Shown here in pieces: positions 1 to 6,942 of a stretch of 10,146 bases of DNA. Each line of letters begins with the position of its first letter. The first letter of the stretch is position 1. Made by a program: the position numbers and the translations under genes. The stretch spans positions 1-10,146 of the forward strand of contig SKII01000164.1 of assembly GCA_007116505.1 (NCBI GenBank), read 5' to 3'. This stretch comes from Nitriliruptoraceae bacterium. GTDB taxonomy: Bacteria > Actinomycetota > Nitriliruptoria > Nitriliruptorales > Nitriliruptoraceae. Below the pieces are notes generated by a model, which saw nothing but the letters and a program-made list of their open reading frames with translations, ran no database searches and was not told where the DNA came from.

Positions 1-588
1 GCTCCTGCGAGCGGGGCGGGGTCCGGCTGGCGCAGGGGCGCCGGAGCGAGGCGGAGGCCGGTCCCCCGCTCCTCCCCCTGGTCGGGGCTGACGCGCCCCC
101 GTCCGGAGCGGCCGGGCAGCGCCGACCCCGCTCAGATGCTGACGCTCGGAGGTGCGCTCGATCCGAGGGTGGCGGTCAGAGGCGCTTCCGCGCACATCAG
201 GCGCATCATTCACTGCGCCTGCCTCAAGCAGCAGCCGCCTCGGGGTCGGCGTGCCAGGCGTCGATGCGAGGGTGGAGCAGTGGTGCCCGGGACCGTCGCG
301 CACGCGACGTCCCCGTCGCTCGACACCACACGAGGTGTGCGTCGCGTGGTCGAGGGCGAGGCGGACGTGGATGACGCGCGCGACCCGCGCCGCGAGCACG
401 CCGCCCGGAGCGAGCGCGTGCCGAGGTGGTCGTCGCGTCGGAGGGGTCACGGGAATTCCACGGGAGTCTCGTGCGAGCGGTGCCGCTCACCTCCGGCAGC
501 TTCGACCTGCTGCAGCAGCAGCGTCGTGATGCCCTTCTGCACGCGCACGCTGCAGGGCCGGCGACGCAAGACGCTTTAGTCTTCGCAC
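1..588. other. Left-end region without a supported gene
   Basis: I see no gene here that I can support. Several frames are open on both strands, but their products are Arg/Ser/Ala/Pro-rich and resemble out-of-frame reading of GC-rich DNA. The best candidate is a minus-strand frame open from a GTG at 450 leftward through base 1 (150 codons, no stop), with G/C-ending codons concentrated in its first third (an I-H-V-R-L-A-L-D-H stretch). It has no family I recognise and weak codon bias later on. Inverted repeats cluster at about 301-354. No tRNA or rRNA signature was found. The region may hold the 5' part of a minus-strand gene running off the left edge, or be intergenic. Confidence 0.4.
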
Positions 589-598
589 GTGCGATCCA

Positions 599-636
599 TA
601 CGGACCGTACGAACCGACCAGGGAGGCAGAGCCACG
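599..636 (+). promoter_or_regulatory. Leader and Shine-Dalgarno of the H1-like gene
   Basis: A strong purine-rich ribosome binding site (AGGGAGG, about 620-626) precedes the ATG at 637 and decides the start, although the frame stays open back to a GTG at 589. Upstream, TACGGACCGTA at 599-609 is a perfect 11-bp palindrome that could be an operator or leader element. TAGTCT at 577-582 fits the loose TANNNT -10 pattern, but no matching -35 is visible, so the promoter position is a guess. Confidence 0.4.
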
Positions 637-1071
637 ATGGCAGCCGCCAAGAAGACGGCCAAGAAGGCCGCCAAGAAGACGACGAAGCGCGCGCCGGCTA
701 AGAAGGCAGCCGCGAAGCGTCCCGCCAAGAAGGCCGCTGCGAAGCGTCCCGCCAAGAAGACGGCGAAGAAGTCCGCCAAGAAGGCCGTGAAGAAGACGGC
801 GAAGAAGGCCGCTGCGAAGCGTCCCGCCAAGAAGACGGCCAAGAAGACGGCCAAGAAGACGGCCAAGAAGACGGCCAAGAAGACGGCCAAGAAGACCGCC
901 AAGCGTCCGGCCAAGAAGACGGCCAAGAAGGCCGCCAAGAAGACCGCGAAGAAGGCGGCGAAGCGTCCGGCCAAGAAGGCGGCGAAGCGTCCGGCGAAGA
1001 AGGCCGCTGCGAAGCGTCCGGCGAAGAAGGCCGCTGCGAAGCGTCCGGCCAAGAAGGCCGCGAAGAAGTGA
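637..1071 (+). CDS. Histone H1-like Lys/Ala/Pro-rich DNA-binding protein
   Basis: The predicted 144-residue protein is built almost entirely from AKKT, AKKA and AKRPAKK repeats. It uses only eight amino acids (M, A, K, T, R, P, S, V) and has no acidic, aromatic or glycine residue. Such sequences match eukaryotic histone H1 tails, chlamydial and bordetellal H1-like proteins, and the tails of actinobacterial HU (HupS/Hlp type). Here the tail stands alone, with no HU fold in front of it. By analogy it should bind DNA non-specifically through its charge and help compact the nucleoid; this is inference. The ATG at 637 is chosen over a GTG at 589 because a good Shine-Dalgarno lies just upstream and the protein then opens MAAAKK. 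A terminator follows directly, so the gene is probably transcribed alone. No gene symbol can be assigned safely. Confidence 0.85.
   Translation: MAAAKKTAKKAAKKTTKRAPAKKAAAKRPAKKAAAKRPAKKTAKKSAKKAVKKTAKKAAAKRPAKKTAKKTAKKTAKKTAKKTAKKTAKRPAKKTAKKAAKKTAKKAAKRPAKKAAKRPAKKAAAKRPAKKAAAKRPAKKAAKK
826..897 (+). repeat. 12-bp in-frame tandem repeat (AKKT unit)
   Basis: The 12-base unit GCCAAGAAGACG occurs five times without a mismatch (826-885), followed by a sixth copy ending in C instead of G (886-897). Each unit encodes Ala-Lys-Lys-Thr. Because the unit is a multiple of three, gain or loss of copies would keep the frame and only change tail length and charge. More diverged relatives of the unit fill the rest of the gene. 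This array is more uniform at the DNA level than the protein alone requires, which suggests recent expansion by slippage. Confidence 0.9.
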
Positions 1072-1084
1072 TGCACCGCAGTAT

Positions 1085-1116
1085 CGGAGGAGCCGCCCCT
1101 CGGGGCGGCTCCTCCG
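1085..1116 (+). terminator. Strong hairpin terminator after the H1-like gene
   Basis: CGGAGGAGCCGCCCC (1085-1099) and its exact reverse complement (1102-1116) flank a 2-nt centre, giving a 15-bp perfect stem 14 bases after the TGA. The following bases (TATCTG) are only weakly T-rich, as is common for actinobacterial terminators. It separates the H1-like gene from the PAC2 gene on the same strand. Confidence 0.85.
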
Positions 1117-1159
1117 TATCTGCGGCGGTGTCGACGAGTCGGCGCGGTACCGTCCGCTC

Positions 1160-2062
1160 ATGCGCATCCTCAGCCTCGACGCCGATCACCAACCCGTCCG
1201 GCCGGACGCCGCGCTCGTCGTCGCCTTCGACGGATGGACCGATGCAGGAGAGGGAGGGACCGGCGCCGCGGCTCACCTGCTCGACCGGATCCCTGCACTG
1301 ACGATCGGTCGGTTCGACGCGGACGCGCTCTACGACTACCGAGCGCGACGCCCTGCCCTCGACATCGACCGCGGTGTCCTCGGTGAGGTCCGCTGGCCTC
1401 GGCTCGACCTGCAGCACCTCTCCCCCTCCAGTGGTCCCGACCTCCTGCTCGTGACCGGTCCAGAACCCGACCTCGGCTGGCGCTCGCTCGCGGACGATCT
1501 CGCCGAGCTCTCGGATCGCTTCGGCATCCGCCGCTACGTCGGTCTCGGGAGCGTGCCCGGACCGATCCCGCATACGCGTCCCGTCCAGCTCGTGTGCACC
1601 TCGAGCGACCGTGCGCTGCTCGAGCGCCTCGGCGCCCCCCATGAGCAGATGGTGGTGCCCGCGTCCGCCCAGGTCGCCCTCGAGGCGGAGCTCGCGGGTC
1701 ACGGCCTCACGACCCTCGGCATGTGGGTGCGCATCCCCCACTACGTCGCAGGCCCCTACCCGGAGGCCTCACGCGCGCTCCTCGAGCGGCTGTCCTCTCA
1801 CCTCGGCACACCCGTGGACCTGGTGGACCTCGAGGCTGACATCGAGGCGAACCGCCATCGTCTCGACATCGCCTCCACGTCGTCGGACGAGGTCCGGGAG
1901 CACGTCGCGCAGCTGGAGCGGCTCTACGACGCCGAGACCGTCGGGGCGGCAGGACCGCTCGGGCTCGATGGCACGCGGGGGCGACCGATGAGCGAGGTCG
2001 ACGTCCCCACGGGTGATGAGCTCGCGGCCGAGATCGAACGCTTCCTCCGCGGCGACGGCTAG
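1160..2062 (+). CDS. PAC2-family protein (proteasome assembly chaperone 2-like)
   Basis: This 300-residue protein carries the PAC2 family hallmark near its N-terminus: L-V-V-A-F-D-G-W-T-D-A-G followed by a Gly-rich G-G-T-G-A-A-A (residues about 19-38). Length and pattern match actinobacterial PAC2 proteins such as M. tuberculosis Rv2125. The family is related in fold to the eukaryotic and archaeal proteasome assembly chaperones, but the bacterial function is not settled and no catalytic residues are known. It has no signal peptide or membrane segment, so it is probably cytoplasmic. No Shine-Dalgarno precedes the ATG; a TACCGT hexamer (1148-1153) ends 6 nt before it, which would suit a leaderless transcript. 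The stop codon TAG overlaps the stop of convergent serC. Assignment to the family is firm; its role here is unknown. Confidence 0.9.
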   Translation: MRILSLDADHQPVRPDAALVVAFDGWTDAGEGGTGAAAHLLDRIPALTIGRFDADALYDYRARRPALDIDRGVLGEVRWPRLDLQHLSPSSGPDLLLVTGPEPDLGWRSLADDLAELSDRFGIRRYVGLGSVPGPIPHTRPVQLVCTSSDRALLERLGAPHEQMVVPASAQVALEAELAGHGLTTLGMWVRIPHYVAGPYPEASRALLERLSSHLGTPVDLVDLEADIEANRHRLDIASTSSDEVREHVAQLERLYDAETVGAAGPLGLDGTRGRPMSEVDVPTGDELAAEIERFLRGDG

Positions 2063-3171
2063 GCGAGCTGCCCGACGACGTGGTCGACGCAGGCCGTGAA
2101 CGCCTCGAGGTCCGAGAGCGGGACGGCCGGGAACATCCCCAGGCGCAGCTGGTTGCGGCCGAGCTTCCGGTAGGCCTCGGTGTCCACGATGCCGTGCGCG
2201 CGCAGCACGGCGTTCACCGCGTCCGCGTCCACTCCCAGCAGGTCGACCGTCGCGACGACGAGGGACCGTGCGTCCGGGTCGGTGACGAACGGGGATGCCC
2301 ACTCGCGCGACGTCGCCCAGGTGTACACGTGGTCGGCCTTGCGCCGCTGCTCGGCCACGACGGCAGGGAGCGGACCCGTACCGGCCAGCATCGCCTCCAC
2401 CTGCACGCGCGCGAGGATGACGGTGGCGATCGCCGGGGTGTTGTAGGTCTGCTGCTTCCGGCTGTTGTCGACCACCGTCGACAGGTCGAGGAAGGCGGGG
2501 ATGTAGCGCCCGCTGGCAGCGACCGCAGCGATCCGCTCCAGCGCACGCGGCGAGACGATCGCGACCGTGAGCCCTCCGTCGGAGGCGAAGCCCTTCTGCA
2601 GGCTGAAGTAGTAGACGTCGACCTGGGCGAGGTCCACAGGGAGACCTCCGGCAGCCGACGTCGCGTCGACGACGACGAGGGCGTCGTCGAGCCGTCGGAC
2701 GTCCTGCATGACACCGGTGGAGGTCTCGTTGTGGGTCCACGCGTGCACGTCGACGCCGTCGGGCGCCGCGACGGGCTGCGGGCGCGTCCCGGGCTCGGAC
2801 CGCACGATCACCGGCTCCTCGAGCCATGGCGCGCTGCGCGCCGCGTCCGCGAACTTCCCGGAGAACTCACCGAGGACGTAATGCTGCGAGCGCTGCTCGA
2901 TGAGGCCGAACACCGCCGCGTCCCAGAACGCCGTCGCGCCCCCCACCGTCACGAGGACCTCGTGGTCGGCCGGAGGCTCGAACAGCGCACGCATCCCCTC
3001 GCGGAGGCGCCGCACCTCGTCCTGGACCGGTGCCTGGCGATGGGAGGTGCCGAGCACGGTCCGGGAGAGTCGAGCGAGCTCGGCGACCGCTGCATCGCTG
3101 ACGCGGCTCGGGCCGCAGCCGAGCCGACCGTCAGCGGGGAGCAGCTCGGTCGGGATCGTCGGTCCGCTCAT
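2059..3171 (-). CDS. serC: Phosphoserine transaminase SerC
   Basis: SerC is a PLP enzyme that converts 3-phosphohydroxypyruvate and glutamate to O-phosphoserine and 2-oxoglutarate, the second step of serine synthesis; it can also serve pyridoxine synthesis. The 370-residue product matches the actinobacterial MSTB-type family: I-P-x-E-L-x-P-x-D-G-R at 6-16, G-T-S-H-R-Q-A at 41-47, G-G-A-T-A-F-W-D at 77-84, H-N-E-T-S-T-G-V-M at 147-155, D-A-T-S-A-A-G-G at 169-176, and the probable Schiff-base Lys193 in F-S-L-Q-K-G-F-A-S-D-G-G. The frame stays open upstream to 3597, but the ATG at 3171 has an AGGAG Shine-Dalgarno (3180-3184) and gives the family's usual N-terminus. It is convergent with PAC2, both stops lying in one CTAG, and divergent from the next aminotransferase gene. 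Confidence 0.96.
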   Translation of the reverse strand: MSGPTIPTELLPADGRLGCGPSRVSDAAVAELARLSRTVLGTSHRQAPVQDEVRRLREGMRALFEPPADHEVLVTVGGATAFWDAAVFGLIEQRSQHYVLGEFSGKFADAARSAPWLEEPVIVRSEPGTRPQPVAAPDGVDVHAWTHNETSTGVMQDVRRLDDALVVVDATSAAGGLPVDLAQVDVYYFSLQKGFASDGGLTVAIVSPRALERIAAVAASGRYIPAFLDLSTVVDNSRKQQTYNTPAIATVILARVQVEAMLAGTGPLPAVVAEQRRKADHVYTWATSREWASPFVTDPDARSLVVATVDLLGVDADAVNAVLRAHGIVDTEAYRKLGRNQLRLGMFPAVPLSDLEAFTACVDHVVGQLA

Positions 3172-3294
3172 GGGTGGCGCTCCTCGCTGCCGGGAGGGTT
3201 GCTCGGCACCCGTGGAGACTACGCTGCGCGGCAGCGCCGGATGCACACCACGCGGTGCCCGCAGCGGGCACACCCGTCCGGCCGTGGAGGACCC
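3172..3294. promoter_or_regulatory. Divergent promoter region between serC and the aminotransferase
   Basis: These 123 bases must drive both serC (leftward) and the class I aminotransferase (rightward). Each gene has a visible Shine-Dalgarno at the edge: AGGAG for serC (3180-3184) and GGAGG for the aminotransferase (3286-3290). On the minus strand TAGTCT (3221-3216) and on the plus strand TACGCT (3220-3225) overlap and both fit the loose TANNNT -10 pattern; neither has a clear -35, so promoter positions are tentative. Confidence 0.45.
3255..3271. promoter_or_regulatory. 17-bp palindrome, possible operator
   Basis: GTGCCCGC-A-GCGGGCAC is a perfect 8-bp inverted repeat around a single base, 23 bases upstream of the aminotransferase ATG and inside the divergent promoter region. 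The symmetry and size suit a dimeric repressor site. As RNA, its 1-nt centre forces a small loop, so it could also fold as a leader hairpin near the ribosome binding site. The cognate regulator is unknown. Confidence 0.4.
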
Positions 3295-4482
3295 ATGAGC
3301 CTGAGCGCCCGGATCACCGCCCTCGCACCGTCCGCGACGATGGCCGTCGACGCGAAGGCGAAGGCCCTCAAGGCCGCCGGCGAGCCGGTCATCGGCTTCG
3401 CCGCGGGTGAGCCCGACTTCCCCACTCCGGCGAACATCGTGGAGGCGGCACGGCGGGCGGCAGCGGACCCCGCGATGCACCGCTACACCCCGGCGGCGGG
3501 GCTGGCGCCGCTGCGTGAGGCGATCGCGGAGCGTGCTCGGCGTGACGGACTCGACGTCACCGCGGACATGGTCGTGATCGCGAACGGTGGCAAGCACGCG
3601 CTCTACAACGCCTTCATGGCGCTCATCGGCCCGGGCGACGAGGTCCTCGTCCCCTCCCCCTACTGGGTCAGCTACCCCGAGCAGATCGGCCTGGCTGGGG
3701 GCGTGACCGTCACCGTGCCCTCCGATGCGTCGAGCGGCTTCAGGGTCAGCGTCGAGCAGCTCGAGGCGGCGCGCACCCCGCGGACGAAGGCGCTCGTGTT
3801 CGTCTCACCGTCCAACCCGACCGGGGCGGTCTACCCGCCCGAGGAGGTCGCGGCGGTCGGGCGCTGGGCCGCGAAGCACGGCATCTGGGTGATCACCGAT
3901 GAGATCTACCGCGAGCTCGTCTACGGCGACGCGCGGTTCTCCACCCTGCCGGGCGTCGCGCCGGAGGCTGCACCGCGCACCGTCATCGTCGACGGCGTGG
4001 CGAAGGGCTACGCGATGACCGGATGGCGTGTCGGCTGGACCATCGCCCCGCCGGAGATCAGCGCCGGCATCGCGAAGCTCCAGACGCAGCTGTGCTCCAA
4101 CGTCAGCAACGTCGCCCAGGCCGCCGCGCTCGAGGCCCTGACCGGCCCGCAGGACGCGGTCGCGACGATGCGCGAGGCCTTCGACCGGCGACGCCGCACG
4201 GCCGTGCGGCTCCTGTCGGCCATCCCGGGTCTCGAGGTCGTCGAGCCCGACGGGGCGTTCTACGTCTACCCGGGCGTCTCGGCGCTCATGGGGCGCACCG
4301 TCGCCGGGCGCACCATCCGGTCGTCGCTCGAGCTGGCCGACGTGCTGCTCGACGCGGCCAAGGTCGCCGTCGTCCCCGGCGAGGGCTTCGGGTCCGTGGA
4401 GTCGTTCCGGATGTCCTACGCCCTCTCCGATGCCGACCTCGAGGAGGGCATCGGACGCATCGCCTCAGCCCTCACTGCTTGA
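3295..4482 (+). CDS. Class I aspartate-type aminotransferase (PLP)
   Basis: The 395-residue product is a fold-type I PLP aminotransferase of the AAT-I (subgroup I-gamma-like) group, most often annotated as aspartate aminotransferase: aspartate + 2-oxoglutarate to oxaloacetate + glutamate. Visible landmarks are G-F-A-A-G-E-P-D-F-P-T-P (34-45), R-Y-T-P-A-A-G (63-69), N-G-G-K (97-100), S-P-S-N-P-T-G (171-177, PLP-contact Asn174), D-E-I-Y (202-205), the catalytic Lys237 in V-A-K-G-Y-A-M-T-G-W-R-V-G-W, and Arg372 in F-R-M-S-Y-A for the substrate carboxylate. The ATG at 3295 has GGAGG 4 nt upstream and opens M-S-L-S-A-R-I, as expected; the open frame further left is antisense to serC. Substrate range (Asp, prephenate or other) cannot be read from sequence. 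Its 3' end overlaps permease 2 by 11 bp, tail to tail. Confidence 0.93.
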   Translation: MSLSARITALAPSATMAVDAKAKALKAAGEPVIGFAAGEPDFPTPANIVEAARRAAADPAMHRYTPAAGLAPLREAIAERARRDGLDVTADMVVIANGGKHALYNAFMALIGPGDEVLVPSPYWVSYPEQIGLAGGVTVTVPSDASSGFRVSVEQLEAARTPRTKALVFVSPSNPTGAVYPPEEVAAVGRWAAKHGIWVITDEIYRELVYGDARFSTLPGVAPEAAPRTVIVDGVAKGYAMTGWRVGWTIAPPEISAGIAKLQTQLCSNVSNVAQAAALEALTGPQDAVATMREAFDRRRRTAVRLLSAIPGLEVVEPDGAFYVYPGVSALMGRTVAGRTIRSSLELADVLLDAAKVAVVPGEGFGSVESFRMSYALSDADLEEGIGRIASALTA

Positions 4483-5728
4483 CGTACGGCTTCCCGTCGG
4501 CGGCCGGGACGCGGAGCCTCCCGACCAGCCCGGCGACGACGATCAGGGTGATCACGTAGGGCGTCGCTCTCAGGAGGGTCGACGGCAGCGGGACCGGAAG
4601 ACGCTGGAGCGTCGTCGCGAGCGAGTCGGCGAACCCGAACAGCAGGGCGGCGGCGAGGCCCCCGACCGGGCTGTAGCGCCCGACGAGCATGGCGGCCAGG
4701 GCGATGAACCCGCGCCCGCCCGTCATCTCCTTCGAGAACTGGCTCGCGGCCTCGAGCGTGAACCACGAGCCCCCGATGCCGGCGAGCACACCGCCGAGCA
4801 CGTCCGCGCGGAAGCGCGTGCGGAGCACGTCGATGCCGACCGTGTCGGCGGCTGCCGGGTGCTCCCCGACCGAGCGCAGGCGGAGACCCCAGCGCGTGCG
4901 GAACAGCAGGAACGACAGCACCCCGACCATGACGAGCATCAGGTAGACGAGCAGCGTCTGCCGGAACACGATCGACCCGATGAGGGGGATGTCGCTCAAG
5001 AGCGGCACCGCCGTGGCGGTGAAGCGCACGGGTGAGTTCCAGGCCGTGTTCGCGGCGAGCAGCTGTGACGTGAGGAAGGACGTCACGCCGGTCGCGAGCA
5101 CGATGAGCACGACACCGCTGACGATCTGGTCGGCCTGGTAGCGGATGGTGAGGCCGGCGAGCATCACGCCGATGAGCGCACCGGCCGCGATACCCCCGAG
5201 CAGGCCGAACCATGCGGAGCCGAGGACGGACGCCACGACCGCAGCGGTGAACGCCGCCGCGAGGAACTGCCCCTCGATCGCGATGTTGATGACGCCTGCA
5301 CGCTCGCACAGCACGCCGGCCATCGCGCCGAAGGCGATCGGCACGCTCGCGAAGAGCGCACCTCGCAGCAGGGCGACGAGCGAGACGGACGCGCCGGCGG
5401 CCGCCCAGACGAGCAGCGCGACGACGAACAGTCCCCCGGCGACCCCAACGACGACGGGCGCACGCCGCGAGAGGTCACGCACCAGCTGCAGCACACCGAG
5501 CGCGACGATCAGCCCGGAGAGGACGAGGACCGCAGGGACGACCGACACCTCGAGCGGTGGGAGGGGGAAGCGCTCGCCCCTCGCGCCGTTGAGCACGAAC
5601 GTCGCGACCTCCCCGGCGGAACCGCGCAGGAACACGACCGGTGCGGCCGCACCGAGGAGCAGGGTGAACACGGCGAAGCGGAGCTGGCGGGTGCGCGCGG
5701 CACGTTCGATGCTGACGACGGCGCCCAT
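4472..5728 (-). CDS. BMP-type (nucleoside) ABC transporter permease 2
   Basis: A 418-residue integral membrane protein of the BPD_transp_2 family, the YufQ/NupC-like second permease of BmpA-type importers. Family landmarks include C-E-R-A-G-V-I-N-I-A-I-E-G-Q (141-154), R-S-V-G-E-H-P-x-A-A-x-T-x-G near the middle of the second half, and G-G-R-G-F-I-A-L-A-A-M near residue 340. The first about 110 residues add extra hydrophobic helices, including an A-P-V-V-F-L segment and an N-G-A-R-G-E-R-F-P-L loop, so it is longer than the minimal permease. The ATG at 5728 is preferred because G-rich sequence (AGGGGTGGGG) lies just upstream; an in-frame GTG at 5737 adds three residues. It is the last gene of the operon; its TGA lies inside the end of the convergent aminotransferase gene. 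Confidence 0.93.
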   Translation of the reverse strand: MGAVVSIERAARTRQLRFAVFTLLLGAAAPVVFLRGSAGEVATFVLNGARGERFPLPPLEVSVVPAVLVLSGLIVALGVLQLVRDLSRRAPVVVGVAGGLFVVALLVWAAAGASVSLVALLRGALFASVPIAFGAMAGVLCERAGVINIAIEGQFLAAAFTAAVVASVLGSAWFGLLGGIAAGALIGVMLAGLTIRYQADQIVSGVVLIVLATGVTSFLTSQLLAANTAWNSPVRFTATAVPLLSDIPLIGSIVFRQTLLVYLMLVMVGVLSFLLFRTRWGLRLRSVGEHPAAADTVGIDVLRTRFRADVLGGVLAGIGGSWFTLEAASQFSKEMTGGRGFIALAAMLVGRYSPVGGLAAALLFGFADSLATTLQRLPVPLPSTLLRATPYVITLIVVAGLVGRLRVPAADGKPYVKQ

Positions 5729-6942
5729 GAGCCCCACCCCTGCGCGATGTTGGTCGTGGTGGTCGCCTGCGTCCGGACGCGGAAGAGGGCTCGCACGAGA
5801 CCCGGAGCCGCCACGAACACGATGATGAGCGCCTGGATCACGACGACGAGGTCGAGGGACGTCCCGGAGCGCGCCTGCATCGCGCGGCCTCCTGCCTTCA
5901 GCGCGCCGAGCAGCAGGCCGGCGGCGACCGTGCCGCCGACCGTGCCGCGGCCGAGCAGCGCGACGGTGATGCCGTCGAAGCCGAGCCCCGCGGAGAAGCC
6001 GGGGGTGATGCGCCCCTGCACGCCGAGGATGAGCGCCCCACCCGCGAGTCCGCCGGCGATGCCGGCGAACGTCATCGCCCGGACGGTGACCCGCCCCACG
6101 TCCATGCCCGCGGCGGTCGCCGCGCTCGGGTTGGCCCCGACGGCGTTGAGCTCGAAGCCGACGGTCGACCGGTCGAGCAGCCAGAGAACCGCGAGGGCGA
6201 TCACGAGCGCGAGGATGATGCCGATGTCCACGCGCAGACCGGTGAAGGGTCGCGGCAGTCGGGCGGTCGCGAGGACGTTGCGGGAGATGGGGTCCGACCG
6301 CCCCGGGACCTGGAACAGGGCGGTGGTGAGCAGCCAGATGGCGACGAAGTTGAGCGTGTTGTTCAGCATGATGGTGCTGATGACCTCATGCGCTCCCGTC
6401 CGCGCCTTGAGCGCGCCGGGGATCCAGCCGGCGACGGCGCCGCCGATGAGCGCAGCCACGATCGCCAGGGGCAGGTGGACCACGAGCGGGAGTCCCTCGA
6501 CGGCGAAGCCGACGTAGCCGCCCGCGAGGCCCCCGGCGATGACCTGTCCCTCGCCGCCGATGTTGAACAGGCCGGCGCGGAGGGGGATGGTGACGGCCAG
6601 GCCCGTGAGGATGAGCACGGTCGCTGCGACCAGCGTCTCCGAGAGCGCACCGGGGCTTCCGAGCGACCCCCGAAGGAGCGCGCCGTAGGCGCGTCCGACC
6701 GCCCGTCCCGCGGCCTGGAGCGTCGCTCCGATCCCTGCCCCACCGGTGAGCGCGTCGAGCGTCCTCGTGTCGGAGAACGCGAGGAACACCGCCCCGACAG
6801 CGAAGGCCGCGACGAAGGCGAGCGCGGTGAGCCGGACGTCCGCCCCCATGATGAGCGCGACGATGCGACGCCCGGCGTCAGGTCGCTCCTCGCCGATCGC
6901 TCCCCCGTCGGCCTCCACAGGCTCCATGTCCCTCACGCTCAC
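5509..6942 (-). CDS. BMP-type (nucleoside) ABC transporter permease 1, with readthrough extension
   Basis: The first about 400 residues are a BPD_transp_2 permease (YufP/NupB-like). It shows hydrophobic helices from residue 37 on, G-L-F-N-I-G-G-E-G-Q (124-133), A-R-T-G-A-H-E-V-I-S-T-I-M-L-N-N (180-195, the motif expected to contact the ATPase), and A-V-G-A-N-P-S-A-A-x-x-A-G-M (267-280). The GTG start at 6942 overlaps the ATPase stop as GTGA, with a G-rich ribosome binding site. The true domain ends near T-N-I-A-Q-G-W-G-S (397-405). Codon 406 is TGG, where a TGA would give a standard ATGA overlap with permease 2; the frame then continues 72 codons to 5509 as a Ser/Arg-rich tail read out of frame from permease 2. 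Either the stop was lost or a base was misread. Confidence 0.9.
   Translation of the reverse strand: MSVRDMEPVEADGGAIGEERPDAGRRIVALIMGADVRLTALAFVAAFAVGAVFLAFSDTRTLDALTGGAGIGATLQAAGRAVGRAYGALLRGSLGSPGALSETLVAATVLILTGLAVTIPLRAGLFNIGGEGQVIAGGLAGGYVGFAVEGLPLVVHLPLAIVAALIGGAVAGWIPGALKARTGAHEVISTIMLNNTLNFVAIWLLTTALFQVPGRSDPISRNVLATARLPRPFTGLRVDIGIILALVIALAVLWLLDRSTVGFELNAVGANPSAATAAGMDVGRVTVRAMTFAGIAGGLAGGALILGVQGRITPGFSAGLGFDGITVALLGRGTVGGTVAAGLLLGALKAGGRAMQARSGTSLDLVVVIQALIIVFVAAPGLVRALFRVRTQATTTTNIAQGWGSWAPSSASNVPRAPASSASPCSPCSSVRPHRSCSCAVPPGRSRRSCSTARGASASPSHRSRCRSSLRSSSSPG
5725..5728 (-). other. ATGG at the permease 1/permease 2 junction (apparent stop-loss)
   Basis: On the minus strand the start of permease 2 reads ATGG. 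The T-G-G at 5727-5725 is in frame with permease 1. If base 5725 were T on the plus strand instead of C, the junction would be ATGA and permease 1 would stop at 405 residues. The junction one gene upstream, ATPase to permease 1, has exactly this kind of overlap (GTGA at 6942-6939). Confidence 0.6.

Noticed and set aside
826..897. CRISPR-like or minisatellite array outside coding sequence
   Set aside because: The units are 12 bp with no spacers, and lie fully in frame within the H1-like gene.
487..1167. Long minus-strand open frames (226 and 166 residues) opposite the H1-like gene
   Set aside because: They are Leu/Gly/Arg or Phe/Ala repeats that mirror the Lys/Ala repeat codons of the plus strand; stop codons are absent only because of the repeat composition. 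No ribosome binding site or family match.
2080..3294. Plus-strand frame that would extend the aminotransferase to 800 residues
   Set aside because: It is antisense to serC, whose motifs are unmistakable. The aminotransferase has a clear ribosome binding site and family-typical N-terminus at 3295.
3172..3597. Upstream extension of serC to 512 residues
   Set aside because: The extra part is antisense to the aminotransferase start and not SerC-like; the AGGAG site and family N-terminus place the start at 3171.
5509..5850. Programmed frameshift fusing permease 1 to permease 2
   Set aside because: No slippery heptamer is visible before the junction, and permease 2 has its own start with a G-rich ribosome binding site. 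A single lost stop codon is a simpler explanation.
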